This document shows, piece after piece, positions 25,501 to 34,910 of a stretch of DNA of 41,551 bases (within the stretch, counting starts at the first letter, position 1; every line of letters begins with the position of its first letter). Origin of the DNA: JBBIJR01 sp037445875. GTDB lineage: Bacteria > CLD3 > SB21. The notes under the pieces are model-generated. The model saw only the letters and a list, made by a program, of their open reading frames with translations. It had not been told where the DNA came from and searched no databases. The DNA is taken from assembly GCA_037445875.1 (NCBI GenBank), contig JBBIJR010000028.1, forward strand, positions 1-41,551, written 5' to 3'. The position numbers and the translations under genes were made by a program.

Positions 25501-26901
25501 ATGACGAAGCACGACGCAAGCGTGAGAAACTCCCCGCGGGCACGCCTGAAGAAGGCCGGCTGGCTCGTTCCGCCTGTCTTGGTCCTCGCGATGGCACGGG
25601 AGCCGTTCACGGTTGCTGCGCAATCGTTGATCTACTCGATGCCTTTGTTGACAATGGACCCGGCGTCGCTGGTCAACGTCACTACGGCGGAAGTTCTGGA
25701 AAAGTGGTTTGCCGCCGCGGGACTCGCGGCCTGGCTGGCAGGCACGGTCTGGTTTGCCCTCTTCCGTCAGGAAACAACGCCGGCCCCCGGTCGGACAACG
25801 CTCTGGCGTGAGTCGTTCAGGTTGCACTGGCGCAAGAACCTCCTGACACGGCTTTCCGGATACTATCTTATGGGCCTGTATGGGTTGACGGTCCTTGCGC
25901 CGCTCGTCACGCCGTATCATCCGAACCACCAGCAGGACCTGCTCGTCACGAGGAACCTGCCTCCGATGAGCCGCGTTCCGTACGTTCGATTGAAGACCGT
26001 GTCCCCGCAGGCGTCGGTCGATGGCGGCCTCGCTGCCGGGCTCCCGTATACAGTGCAGTCGATCAACGCGCGCCTCACCCGGCCGGAGCCGGACCTGCTG
26101 TACGTGACGGAATTCGTCCGGACGGATTCCTCGATCGTCCTGCACCAGGACCGCCACGTTCGTTCCATCCCGCTTACGGACCTGGCCGGCCCGACCGAAG
26201 CGGAGTTCGCCGGCGCTCACCGGCACTTCCTGGGAACGGACAGGTTCGGGCGAGACATCTTCAGCCGGATGCTCGTGGGGGCCCGCGTTTCGTTGTTCGT
26301 CGTGACACTGGCGCTTGTCATTGCCGCCTCCCTGGGTGTGGTGATCGGCGCGGCGGCAGGATACTTCGGCGGCTGGGTGGACACGGTCCTCATGCGGTCC
26401 GTCGATCTGATGCTTGCGTTTCCGGTGCTGTTTCTGATCCTGCTGATCGTCGGATTGATCGGGAGTTCCACGGCCATGCTGGTCCTGCTGCTCGGACTGA
26501 CGGGATGGATGGGGGTTTCCCGGCTCGTGCGGGCAGAGATCCTCTCGCTCAAGGAGCGTACGTTCATCCTCTCCGCTCGGGCGCTGGGACTGGACAGCCG
26601 CCGCATCATTTTCCGCCATCTGCTTCCCAACGCCATGACACCGGTGATCGTGGCGGCGACGCTGAGGGTGGGCGGTCTCATTCTCGTAGAAGCGGGGCTG
26701 AGCTACCTCGGACTCGGCGTCCAGCCACCAACGGCCAGTTGGGGCAACATGATTAGCGAAGGGCGCGACGCGCTGCTGCACGCGTGGTGGATCGCGACGT
26801 TCCCGGGGCTCGCGCTGGTCTTGACGGTTGTTGCGTTCAATCTGTTCGGAGACGCCCTGCGCGAGACGAGCCGGCCGGGCGGAGCCATACCTGCCCACTG
26901 A
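25501..26901 (+). CDS. DppC-like ABC transporter permease with extended N-terminus
   Basis: The C-terminal half (about residues 240-466) is a typical oligopeptide/nickel permease (DppC/OppC): HFLGTDRFGRDIFSRMLVGA, ASLGVVIGAAAGYFGGWVD, the EAA-loop region RALGLDSRRIIFRHLLPNAM, and SYLGLGVQPPTASWGNMI. The N-terminal half is atypical: two hydrophobic segments (near 20-40 and 65-90) precede the usual first helix (GYYLMGLYGLTVLAPLVTPY), and a loop of roughly 110 residues separates that helix from the core. No DppB, ATPase or binding-protein gene adjoins it, so partners must be elsewhere. The ATG at 25501 follows AGGAG. Confidence 0.85.
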   Translation: MTKHDASVRNSPRARLKKAGWLVPPVLVLAMAREPFTVAAQSLIYSMPLLTMDPASLVNVTTAEVLEKWFAAAGLAAWLAGTVWFALFRQETTPAPGRTTLWRESFRLHWRKNLLTRLSGYYLMGLYGLTVLAPLVTPYHPNHQQDLLVTRNLPPMSRVPYVRLKTVSPQASVDGGLAAGLPYTVQSINARLTRPEPDLLYVTEFVRTDSSIVLHQDRHVRSIPLTDLAGPTEAEFAGAHRHFLGTDRFGRDIFSRMLVGARVSLFVVTLALVIAASLGVVIGAAAGYFGGWVDTVLMRSVDLMLAFPVLFLILLIVGLIGSSTAMLVLLLGLTGWMGVSRLVRAEILSLKERTFILSARALGLDSRRIIFRHLLPNAMTPVIVAATLRVGGLILVEAGLSYLGLGVQPPTASWGNMISEGRDALLHAWWIATFPGLALVLTVVAFNLFGDALRETSRPGGAIPAH

Positions 26902-26909
26902 GGTTTTGT

Positions 26910-27473
26910 ATGAGCGTTCACGCTCGCATCGCGACAATCCTGATATTAGCCGGCGGCATCCTCGCAGGGTTGCTGCTCGTTTCCAGCCGCTGGTACCGTC
27001 CCCTGCCGAACGAACCTGTGAAGGAGGAGTGGCTGAGCGAACTGAGGGAATTGGGGGCGCAGGCCGTCAAAACCAGGGACGTTCCGATCGCTGCGCTTGT
27101 GGTCCATGAAGGCAGAGTCATCGGGCGAGGCTTCAATACCGTCACGGCCGACGGCGACGTGGGAGGTCATGCGGAAATCCGTGCAATATCCGACGCGGTG
27201 CGGCGGATCGGGACAGCCGACTTCTTTCGGCTCAACCGCGACAGCCTGGCCCTCATCACCACCTTCGAACCCTGTTTGATGTGCCGCGGTGCGATCATAG
27301 AACACAACATCCGTCGCGTCATTTTCCTGAAGCCAAAACCCTTTCTTCACGGAGTGAGAAACCGCTTCCTGGAGTGGCGCTACGAGTGGAACAAACGCCG
27401 GGCACCGAGGGAGGAACTGCAGGACAGCCTGTTCAGGCTTCATCCCGACTTCGATACGGCCAAGGCTCCGTGA
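26910..27473 (+). CDS. Membrane-anchored cytidine/tRNA-adenosine-deaminase-family protein
   Basis: The zinc deaminase motif is complete: GGHAEIRAI (HAE) and TFEPCLMCRGAII (PCxxC), as in TadA, guanine and cytidine/dCMP deaminases. Unlike soluble TadA, the protein begins with a single hydrophobic segment (IATILILAGGILAGLLLV, residues 7-24), so the catalytic domain would be attached to the membrane. The N-terminal side has many arginines after the helix. The start at 26910 follows GAGG, nine bases after the permease stop. Substrate unknown; the insertion HGVRNRFLEWRYEWNKRR after the motif is not typical of TadA. Confidence 0.75.
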   Translation: MSVHARIATILILAGGILAGLLLVSSRWYRPLPNEPVKEEWLSELRELGAQAVKTRDVPIAALVVHEGRVIGRGFNTVTADGDVGGHAEIRAISDAVRRIGTADFFRLNRDSLALITTFEPCLMCRGAIIEHNIRRVIFLKPKPFLHGVRNRFLEWRYEWNKRRAPREELQDSLFRLHPDFDTAKAP

Positions 27474-27487
27474 TCGCTACGAACCCC

Positions 27488-27946
27488 TCAGGTCCACTTC
27501 GATGATCGGCACACTTCCGTTCCCTCTGTGATATATTCGTGCACGATGCGAAGCCCCTCGCGCTGCGCTGGCCACGGCAGCAGTTCCCGCGCCTCTTCAT
27601 AGATGAGCCAGCGGAACGCCGTGTGCTCCGCCGAAAGAACGACCTTCTCGGAAATGACTTCCGCCGTGAAAACAGGTATGATATTCACCCGGTCATGGGC
27701 CGCTTCGTAAAAGGAGTTCACGAACGGCACACTCCACAGCCGTTCCGCCTCCAGACCCGTCTCCTCGCGAAGTTCACGCACCGCGGTTTGCCACGCCTTC
27801 TCCCCTGGATCGATCTTGCCCCCGATCATACGCCAGGAACCGGCATAGATCACGTTCGAAGCGCGCTGCATAAGCAGGTACCGTGGTCCCTCAGCCGTTC
27901 GGACGAACACGTGGCAATCAATCACCCGGCAAACGACGTCGGTCAT
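27488..27946 (-). CDS. NUDIX hydrolase
   Basis: The 152-residue product has a full NUDIX box: GGKIDPGEKAWQTAVRELRE followed by ETGL, in a protein starting VVCRVIDCHVFVRTAEGPRYL. This resembles dihydroneopterin-triphosphate or (d)NTP pyrophosphohydrolases. The ATG at 27946 overlaps the stop of the queuosine transporter gene as ATGA and has a GAGGAG site within that gene, so the two are translationally coupled. Because both queuosine and folate routes start from GTP-derived dihydroneopterin triphosphate, a pterin substrate is tempting but unproven. Confidence 0.85.
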   Translation of the reverse strand: MTDVVCRVIDCHVFVRTAEGPRYLLMQRASNVIYAGSWRMIGGKIDPGEKAWQTAVRELREETGLEAERLWSVPFVNSFYEAAHDRVNIIPVFTAEVISEKVVLSAEHTAFRWLIYEEARELLPWPAQREGLRIVHEYITEGTEVCRSSKWT

Positions 27947-28626
27947 TTCATCTCCTCGGCGTGAACGATCATGGCATGCGCCTCCTCTCCAAGATACCGG
28001 TCGATCAGATAGTGGGCCAGGTAGATGAACGGGATCAAGGTGATCGCGATGAAGAACTTGTAGATGTAATTGGTCACCCCGATGTTGAAGATCTGCGGCA
28101 CGGGGACCTTGCCGGAGAAGGCAATGAACAACACCACGAACGAATCGATGAACTGCGACACAAAGGTCGAGGCCGTAGCTCGAAGCCAGATCAGGCGTTC
28201 CCGCGTCTTCCGGCGAATCCAGTGGAAGACGTAGATATCGATCAACTGGCCGATGAGGTAAGCCGTGATGGAACCGAGGATGATGCGGGTGGATTGCCCG
28301 AACACGGCATTGAACGTCTCGTCGGTGACCGGCGAGAATGGCGCCGCGGGCACGGCCATATCGATCACGAGCACGACGTACATGAACGCGATCATCCCCA
28401 TGCCGATCAGCGTGATAAATCGGATGCCCGGCTTGCCGTAGTATTCGTTGATCACGTCCGTGACGAGAAACGTGATCGGAAACGGAATGACGCCCATCGT
28501 CATCGTAAAGACGATCGAGCCCGTCCATTCGTACTGGACGAGTTTGCTTCCCGTTGCCTCGGCGAGAATGAGCGCCGTGAGAAATACCGAGGCAAGGACC
28601 GTGTAGAGTCGTTGCGTCCTGGTCAA
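27943..28626 (-). CDS. yhhQ-like: Queuosine precursor transporter (YhhQ/DUF165 family)
   Basis: The 227-residue membrane protein has about six hydrophobic helices and the family words MGVIPFPITFLVTDVINEYY and ASTFVSQFIDSFVVLFIAF. YhhQ-type carriers import queuine or preQ bases for tRNA modification. The first helix (VLASVFLTALILAEATGSKL) requires a start near 28626; the only candidate is a TTG without a clear ribosome site, so the exact N-terminus is uncertain. It is coupled to a downstream NUDIX gene. Confidence 0.88.
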   Translation of the reverse strand: MTRTQRLYTVLASVFLTALILAEATGSKLVQYEWTGSIVFTMTMGVIPFPITFLVTDVINEYYGKPGIRFITLIGMGMIAFMYVVLVIDMAVPAAPFSPVTDETFNAVFGQSTRIILGSITAYLIGQLIDIYVFHWIRRKTRERLIWLRATASTFVSQFIDSFVVLFIAFSGKVPVPQIFNIGVTNYIYKFFIAITLIPFIYLAHYLIDRYLGEEAHAMIVHAEEMK

Positions 28627-28813
28627 GAATAACGTCCGTGGTTGGTTTTGGACTCAGCGAATATGAGGACGGAACGGGTGAAAAGCAACAGCACAGTGCC
28701 GCGTGATTTCCGCGATACAGGGGACGGCGGTCAGGAACCGCTCCCCGCGGCGGGTTCGGTGCAAGCCTGGCTTCTTAATCGCGGTTCCATATGGTCCCCA
28801 TCTCCGATATAAC

Positions 28814-28944
28814 CATAGCCACGAGCTTTAGCTCGTGGCGATCGTTTGCCAAGAAGATGGTATTGGGTTTTAACCCAACCATTAGGGGCTGAAGCCTTTG
28901 CACTTTTGTTCTCGACATTCCCCCACCTGAAGGTCGCGGCTATG
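28814..28944. repeat. Composite palindromic dispersed repeat
   Basis: Within the 447-base intergenic stretch 28627-29073, this 131-base unit is bounded by short inverted ends (CATAGCC and GGCTATG). It contains three palindromes: GCCACGAGCT-TT-AGCTCGTGGC (28818-28839), TTGGGTT-TT-AACCCAA (28863-28878) and GGCTGAAGCC near 28886. A CCACCTGAAGGTCG segment follows. The chain of small palindromes is like REP/BIME-type elements dispersed in many environmental genomes. Nothing was recognised in 28627-28813. Confidence 0.65.
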
Positions 28945-29008
28945 TATCTAATCGCACTGAAATCTACGTCTCACACTCGCACTCCGAGGCAAGGGCACTA
29001 AAACAAAT

Positions 29009-29040
29009 CCCTCCTTGACAAAGAGGGTGTCGGGGGTGGT
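29009..29040. repeat. Possible second short dispersed repeat
   Basis: CCCTCCTTGACAAAGAGGG followed by TGTCGGGGGTGG resembles another common intergenic repeat with a CCCTC/GAGGG inverted pair. Only one copy lies in the window, so repetition cannot be shown here. Confidence 0.3.
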
Positions 29041-29073
29041 TCGCAGAATTCAGGTGCACCGCGTGCGGTGGCG

Positions 29074-29952
29074 CTATGGAGCGTAGCGGAATTGCGTATG
29101 GACAAACACCGGGCGTGTATACTTGTTGCTCGCCGCAAACAGGCCATACCCGCCTTTCACGTTGGAGTGATCCCCATAGTCCTGCCCGTGACTCCCCAAC
29201 CCGTACGAATTCAGGCCTATGATCGCGCCTCCATCTATGATCTCCCTCGCAAAGGCGTGTATCTCGAGTACCGCATCGGACACCTCTTCGGAGGGTGGCA
29301 GGTAGTGGAAATTCCCTCCGTCGTACTCCAGATAGTCCGGTCGGTGGTTCCACGTATTATTGCCGTCGCCCAATCTGTAGGGATACGGGCCCACGGCGGA
29401 GAGCAGAGAGTACTCAGTTTGAAACCAGCTCGGATAGGTCTGTTTCGCGTAGCCTATAAATTCCGTGAGTCCGTCATCGCCCGAACCCAGTGAGTCGAAG
29501 AGGCTGATGTCATAACCCCTGCTGACGGGATCGTCCATCCAGCGGAGCACCGGCAGGTCGTTCTCTGCGTAGATCGAATCCCAGCCCCGGACGGACTTCG
29601 CCGTATCAACCACATAATCCACCTTCAAGGTATCGAAGGACTGGGGCTCGAAGAGAACGGGTTCCTGCGGCAGACCGGTCGTCGCCGTCAGGAGATTCCC
29701 GTCGGGCGTTTCAACCGTCAGGTCATACGTCCCTCCGGGAATCCACCGTACCGACCGGTTCAAGTCCACGTATACGCCGGGTTCCGTTTCCGTCAGACGA
29801 ACGCTTCCGCTGTCGCACGTGATCGTCACCTGCGCGCCGGAAATCGCGGTTCGAACGCTGTCCACCTCTATGCGTCCTTCAAACGACGAGACATTGATGG
29901 CCCGGCTTACGAAGACACGGGTTTGGCGATGAGGATCCAGCAGCGAGTACAC
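29074..29952 (-). CDS. DUF4249-like protein lacking its signal peptide
   Basis: The 292-residue product resembles DUF4249 proteins of FCB bacteria: an early strand YSLLDPHRQTRVFVSR, the GAQVTITCDSGSVRLTE and GGTYDLTVETPDGNLLTA pair, and the C-terminal GGYGLFAASNKYTRP. Those proteins are normally outer-membrane lipoproteins with a signal and Cys before this point, and here that part is absent. The GTG at 29952 does have a good GGGAGG site, so it may still be translated, but into the cytoplasm. It follows a truncated sigma factor gene by 34 bases. Confidence 0.65.
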   Translation of the reverse strand: MYSLLDPHRQTRVFVSRAINVSSFEGRIEVDSVRTAISGAQVTITCDSGSVRLTETEPGVYVDLNRSVRWIPGGTYDLTVETPDGNLLTATTGLPQEPVLFEPQSFDTLKVDYVVDTAKSVRGWDSIYAENDLPVLRWMDDPVSRGYDISLFDSLGSGDDGLTEFIGYAKQTYPSWFQTEYSLLSAVGPYPYRLGDGNNTWNHRPDYLEYDGGNFHYLPPSEEVSDAVLEIHAFAREIIDGGAIIGLNSYGLGSHGQDYGDHSNVKGGYGLFAASNKYTRPVFVHTQFRYAP

Positions 29953-29986
29953 CTCAGTTACCTCCCGCGATCCTCGGATCCACGTA

Positions 29987-30457
29987 TCACACGCAGCTGA
30001 TGCTCAGGGAGAGCCGCTCGGCGATTTCCCGATAGGAAAGGTCCTCGACGCGGCTCATAAGGAAGACGATCCGCGGCTGTTCCGGCAGTTCTTCGACACG
30101 CCGCAGGATCTGTTCACGCAGAAACGTACGGTCCGGCTCCGGATCGTCGGCGCGAGAGGCCCACTCCAATTCGCTTCGGTATTCGCGTTCGACCTTACGA
30201 TGACGCATCCAGTTGTTCGTGAGGTTGCCGGCGACGGTGTAGAGCAGTGCCTGGACGGATTTCTTCGGATCGATCGTGTGGCGCCGGTCCCACAAAATCG
30301 CAAAGGTGTCCTGAGCTAGATCGGATGCGGCTTCCGGATCGCCGATGCGGTACCGGATGAAACGGTGGATCGCGCCGCGGTACGCTCGAAAGAACTCCTC
30401 GAATGCTTTTTCATCGGATCGGCGAAGGCGTTCCGCTGTCTCGGCCGGATTCAACAT
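29987..30457 (-). CDS. ECF sigma factor truncated in region 4
   Basis: Region 2 is intact (DEKAFEEFFRAYRGAIHRFI, DLAQDTFAILWDRR, LLYTVAGNLTNNWMRHRK) and region 4 starts normally (LPEQPRIVFLMSRVEDLSYR, EIAERLSLSIS), then stops after CV. The recognition helix that should follow is missing, so -35 recognition would be lost. It is adjacent to an N-terminally truncated DUF4249 gene, so the two ends probably met by deletion or assembly error. ECF factors of this type often control such surface-lipoprotein loci. The ATG at 30457 has a weak ribosome site. Confidence 0.7.
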   Translation of the reverse strand: MLNPAETAERLRRSDEKAFEEFFRAYRGAIHRFIRYRIGDPEAASDLAQDTFAILWDRRHTIDPKKSVQALLYTVAGNLTNNWMRHRKVEREYRSELEWASRADDPEPDRTFLREQILRRVEELPEQPRIVFLMSRVEDLSYREIAERLSLSISCV

Positions 30458-30479
30458 GGAAGATCAGGGCTACTGATGG

Positions 30480-30505
30480 AAAACCCCGCCGAAGCGGGGC
30501 TTTTT
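30480..30505 (-). terminator. Intrinsic terminator after the dienelactone hydrolase gene
   Basis: A GC stem (GCCCCGC and GCGGGG) closed by a TTCG loop on the minus strand, followed by GTTTTCC and preceded by AAAAA, lies just past the stop at 30512. The A-rich side would also give a T run on the plus strand (GGGGCTTTTT), so it may work in both directions, but no plus-strand gene enters it. Confidence 0.8.
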
Positions 30506-30511
30506 GTTGAC

Positions 30512-31336
<825 letters not shown>

Positions 31337-31580
31337 GGTAATCCTCCTTGCTGATGAAACGTTCGCAATCAACGAGGAAAAATGGGGTGATTGAAAAGAA
31401 AATACAAGGGAATTTGTGATCGGGGTGTAAAGATCGGGAGATTGCTAACGGAGATTCGACTGCTGCGGGAGGCCTCTGCCGGTACTGTCCTACAATGCCT
31501 GCTCCAGCAGCGAGTCCGAAGTGTGTTCCCCGCAGCCAACCAACAAAAGACTGGACGCCAACCAAACAAGCAGTCTCAAG

Positions 31581-32549
31581 CTAATGTGCCTCAAGACGAT
31601 TCCTGGGGCGGACAGCGGCACCTTTCACGCCATCCCAGAGCGCTTGCACGACGTATTCCCGAGCAATCCAGTTATAGCTTCCAAAAACACCGGCCACGCC
31701 CGATCCTCCGATATTCGATCGCTCCGTTATGCTCTTGTTGTACAACGGCTTCAGCCACTCCCAGAAGTCGTCGCTCATGCTTGATCCACATGATGTGTGA
31801 AATGTCGCATATTCCGGCGATACCGCCAGGGTCATATCGCGGATGATTGCGAATTCTATTCGCATGGTATCGTAGGGCGAACGTTGCATCGTTATCCCTT
31901 TGTACAGAGAAGTATCAAAGACGTGTGTGACAATAGCGATGTCGAAAATTCGAGCGAGAATCGCGGTTCGTGTATGCGAACGAACCAGCGGATCCTGACC
32001 AACTCACATAGAAAGTGAAGCTTCTGTGTGAATCCGGCACACCTTTGACGGTATCCGGCATTGCAGAATAGGCAAAGTCACCTGGGATGGATGTTGCGGC
32101 GGAAAAGTGCCGACCATCTTGCTTTGCAACGTCCAACGTGTATGAGGTTTCTGCACGTATTCTAAGTTCTTGATCGACGTCTACGTACACGCCAAACCCC
32201 CTGTGCATCAGGTGTACAGATTGTCCGTCCCCGGAAACAGTCACGGAAGCGTGCTATCATATTCGTAGTACGCCACGTAGTGATTGCGGGCACAGTACAT
32301 CATATCCAATAAGCTCGTGTCCGTCACGCCGTGGATGAAATGTACATTGCTGAGATCGGTCGGTATGATCTTTCCCACGTAGATTTCGGTGGGATGTCCC
32401 AGATAGAAACTGCTGGACGAGTCCGGTGCCAGCAGCCCCATCACGACGTCGTATTCGTGATCGAGTAGGGAGTCTGATGACGTATCCCTACAGCCGGCCA
32501 TTAGAAGACCAAGGGTCAGATAGCCGATGTGAACACACTTCACCTGCAT
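31581..32549 (-). pseudogene. Frame-disrupted DUF4249-like lipoprotein gene (paralogue of the next gene)
   Basis: The start codes for a lipoprotein (YLTLGLLMAGC) with SLLDHEYDVVMGLLAPDS and MMYCARNHYVAYYEYDS, closely matching the intact upstream paralogue. The frame ends near 32243, where one missing base separates STLP from VTVSGDGQS. A second break near 32000 can be explained by about 16 extra bases between the codons for FYV and LVRSH; the tail (YATFHTSCG, SITERSNIGGSGVAGVFGSY) is again colinear. Two breaks favour a decaying copy over a single sequencing error. It starts three bases after the paralogue's stop. Confidence 0.7.
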
Positions 32550-32552
32550 CTC

Positions 32553-33518
32553 TTAAAGGCGATTCGGTGGACGCTGGGAGCTATGACTCACACTGTCCCA
32601 CAACGCTTGGACAACGTACTGATTCACAGCGGCACTATATGCGCCAAAAACACCCACTACCTGTTCGCCGGTCATGTTGGACCTTTCTTCAATGGACATT
32701 TCGTACAACGACTTCTCGAACTCGAAAAAGGCAGGGCTCACACTGTTGCCTCCGCACGGAGTGTGAAAAAGCGCGTAAGCCTGATTCACGGCACGAATCT
32801 CGTCTCTGCATGTCACAAACGTCAGCCGCTGAGTTGTGTTAAATTCTCTCATCGTAATCGTACGCCCAAGCTCTGTGGCGTAAAGATATGCAGAAAAGCT
32901 CGGAAAATTGCTCTGTTGATGAACGAGCACATAGTACGACGAACCTGACACGCTGTCTATCAAGATCGGGAACTTTATTCCGTCGTAAGCGTCCGGTATC
33001 CTGCGGAGCGTATCGGAATCCGGGAACAGGATCCTCGGGAGTTCCGGCACTGTAGTCGTCGCACGCCAAACGTCGCCTTCAGCGGTTTGTACGACCAACT
33101 CATATGAATGCCCGGCAACGACCGACAGGTCACGCTGCACATCTCGATAGATACCGAAACCTGTGTGCGAAAGAAGCGTCGAGTCGTTGCTGTGCACGAT
33201 CGTCACCGTTGCGAGGCTGTCGTACTCATAATAATTGATGTAGTGGTGCCGAGCACAGTACATCAGTTCCTCAAGAACCGGATCGGTTGTGCCTTGAATA
33301 ACGAAGATGTCGCTGGTGTTTGTCGGTATCATCATCCCAACGAACACCTCTGTCGAATAGGTCCGCATTTCACCTCCAACTGAATCTGGGGTGAGCAAAC
33401 ACATCGCTACTCTGTAGGGGTGATCCAGGAGTGAATCCGAGTGTTGACGTTGCTGACATGCAATACAGACAACGACAAGGATGATTGAAACTAGGGCTGA
33501 GTGCCTTGAATGTATCAT
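32553..33518 (-). CDS. DUF4249-like lipoprotein
   Basis: The ATG at 33518 follows GGGAGG and encodes a lipoprotein signal (ALVSIILVVVCIAC). The 321-residue protein has the tandem features shared with its broken neighbour: SLLDHPYRVAMCLLTPDS, EELMYCARHHYINYYEYDSL, GFGIYRDVQRDLSVVAGHSY and a C-terminal NQYVVQALWDSV. The family is common in Bacteroidetes-like genomes beside outer-membrane receptors, but its function is unknown and no receptor gene is seen here. It lies 61 bases after a large lipoprotein gene. Confidence 0.72.
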   Translation of the reverse strand: MIHSRHSALVSIILVVVCIACQQRQHSDSLLDHPYRVAMCLLTPDSVGGEMRTYSTEVFVGMMIPTNTSDIFVIQGTTDPVLEELMYCARHHYINYYEYDSLATVTIVHSNDSTLLSHTGFGIYRDVQRDLSVVAGHSYELVVQTAEGDVWRATTTVPELPRILFPDSDTLRRIPDAYDGIKFPILIDSVSGSSYYVLVHQQSNFPSFSAYLYATELGRTITMREFNTTQRLTFVTCRDEIRAVNQAYALFHTPCGGNSVSPAFFEFEKSLYEMSIEERSNMTGEQVVGVFGAYSAAVNQYVVQALWDSVSHSSQRPPNRL

Positions 33519-33579
33519 GGTTGTCCTCCCAACGGTTCCTCTCGGTGGTTCGAGGCAATTAAGTCGAGCCCACGGGGAC

Positions 33580-34827
33580 CTACCACAATCCGAGGCCGAA
33601 CTTGTAAATTCTGTCATCCAACCCACCACCTGTTGCCAAATCCGTGTTCAGATAATTGGCCCCATCATTCGTACGGTTCCTCACATTCGTGAATGTCAAA
33701 TTCCCCGCCGCCCCTTCGGAGAACCGGTCGTCCTGATCAAAAAGAAGCAACTGGGGGTGAACAACGTACATCTGTGGGATGTTTTGCTGCACCATGTTGG
33801 TTCCCGCATTGTAAGTATCCCAGTTCTTGATCCAGTAGTATCCAATGAGCGGGTTCCAGGTGTAGTGAACACGATCCATAAGGCCTTCCCGCCAGTCATC
33901 CTCAAAAGGCAGAATAACGCGCGTAAACTCATCGTCGAGCTTGAACAGATACGTGAGATCGTTGTCGGGACGTTCGTACCACTTCTTCTTCTTGTTGACG
34001 TCGTTGAAGTACGCGTTGACTCCCCGCGCGTCGTTTCGCCAGATACCGTTGAACTTCCAGCGGGCATCCACAAGGCCGGAAATCGGATGGTTGTACCACA
34101 TCTCGAATTCCTCATGCGAGTTTCCATCCCGTTCGACCTTGAGCCAGACCGCTTTGAACGTCAGGTAATAGGAGGCCGTTTCGACGTCTTCCGACGGTTC
34201 CTCTCCTCCGCCGTTGTCGTTCTCTTCGAGAGAAAGAACAAACAAGGCATACGGCAGGTTGTTGTACATGTCGTCGAGGTCAGCGTTCCACTCGTCGTCG
34301 ATCGTGTCGATGTCCGTCTCCCACATCTGGGACATTTCTTCGGTTTCCATCGACCACTCCATCCTGCTGACCACGGCCTTGAACGTGGGATACGTGATCT
34401 GCGTGGACCCTTCTTCCGGATACAGACGGTCCACGTCTCCGCAAATGCCGAACGCATAGTCGCCGGCCTTCGCAATGGCGGTCATGAGCGGTGACGCCTG
34501 AGTTTCGTTGAACAACTCCACGCGAATCGTGTAATCGAGACTGTCAACGGTCAGTTGATCGTCGGCACCCTCGACCAGCCCCGATAGCGGTACCGATTCC
34601 TCTTCCAGGATGCGTTCGATATTCGTCACGTTGATCAGTGCGTTGTCCTGTGTGTAGATTGCCGCCAGTTCCTCAAGGTAAGCCCTGGCTTGCTCACGGC
34701 TGAGGTTCTCGGCGGTACGCCTCAGTGCCCCTGTGTCGCCGGCATCCTTCACTGCGCCGGGCCGTTCACAACCGGCAAGAATAACAGCCGCCATGATCAT
34801 TCCTGCTAAGACAAATCTCGTTTTCAT
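33580..34827 (-). CDS. Large lipoprotein of unknown function
   Basis: ATG 34827 has GGAGG seven bases ahead; an ATG at 34833 touches that site and is unlikely. The signal KTRFVLAGMIMAAVILAGC ends in a lipobox Cys. The 415-residue mature part is acidic and aromatic (MWETDIDTIDDEWNADLDDM, YYWIKNWDTYNAGTN) with no known domain. It is second in a unit that begins with an AraC-type regulator and continues with two DUF4249-like genes, suggesting a shared envelope role. Confidence 0.7.
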   Translation of the reverse strand: MKTRFVLAGMIMAAVILAGCERPGAVKDAGDTGALRRTAENLSREQARAYLEELAAIYTQDNALINVTNIERILEEESVPLSGLVEGADDQLTVDSLDYTIRVELFNETQASPLMTAIAKAGDYAFGICGDVDRLYPEEGSTQITYPTFKAVVSRMEWSMETEEMSQMWETDIDTIDDEWNADLDDMYNNLPYALFVLSLEENDNGGGEEPSEDVETASYYLTFKAVWLKVERDGNSHEEFEMWYNHPISGLVDARWKFNGIWRNDARGVNAYFNDVNKKKKWYERPDNDLTYLFKLDDEFTRVILPFEDDWREGLMDRVHYTWNPLIGYYWIKNWDTYNAGTNMVQQNIPQMYVVHPQLLLFDQDDRFSEGAAGNLTFTNVRNRTNDGANYLNTDLATGGGLDDRIYKFGLGLW

Positions 34828-34852
34828 GTTCATACCTCCATTTCCGTCTTGT

Positions 34853-34887
34853 GAACCACCGAGAGGACTCTTGTCGGACGGTGGTTC
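34853..34887 (-). promoter_or_regulatory. Hairpin in the leader between the AraC-type gene and the lipoprotein gene
   Basis: Perfect 9-base arms GAACCACCG and CGGTGGTTC flank a 17-base loop, 26 bases upstream of the lipoprotein start. There is no T run after it, so a terminator is unlikely; it could stabilise or attenuate the downstream message. Confidence 0.45.
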
Positions 34888-34910
34888 TGTACGGAAGTTG
34901 TTGGAGGTAT

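Noticed and set aside
31985..31996. GGATCC sites near several gene junctions, suggesting a cloning artefact
   Set aside because: GGATCC occurs about ten times across the window, including inside intact genes, so its presence near junctions is not distinctive.
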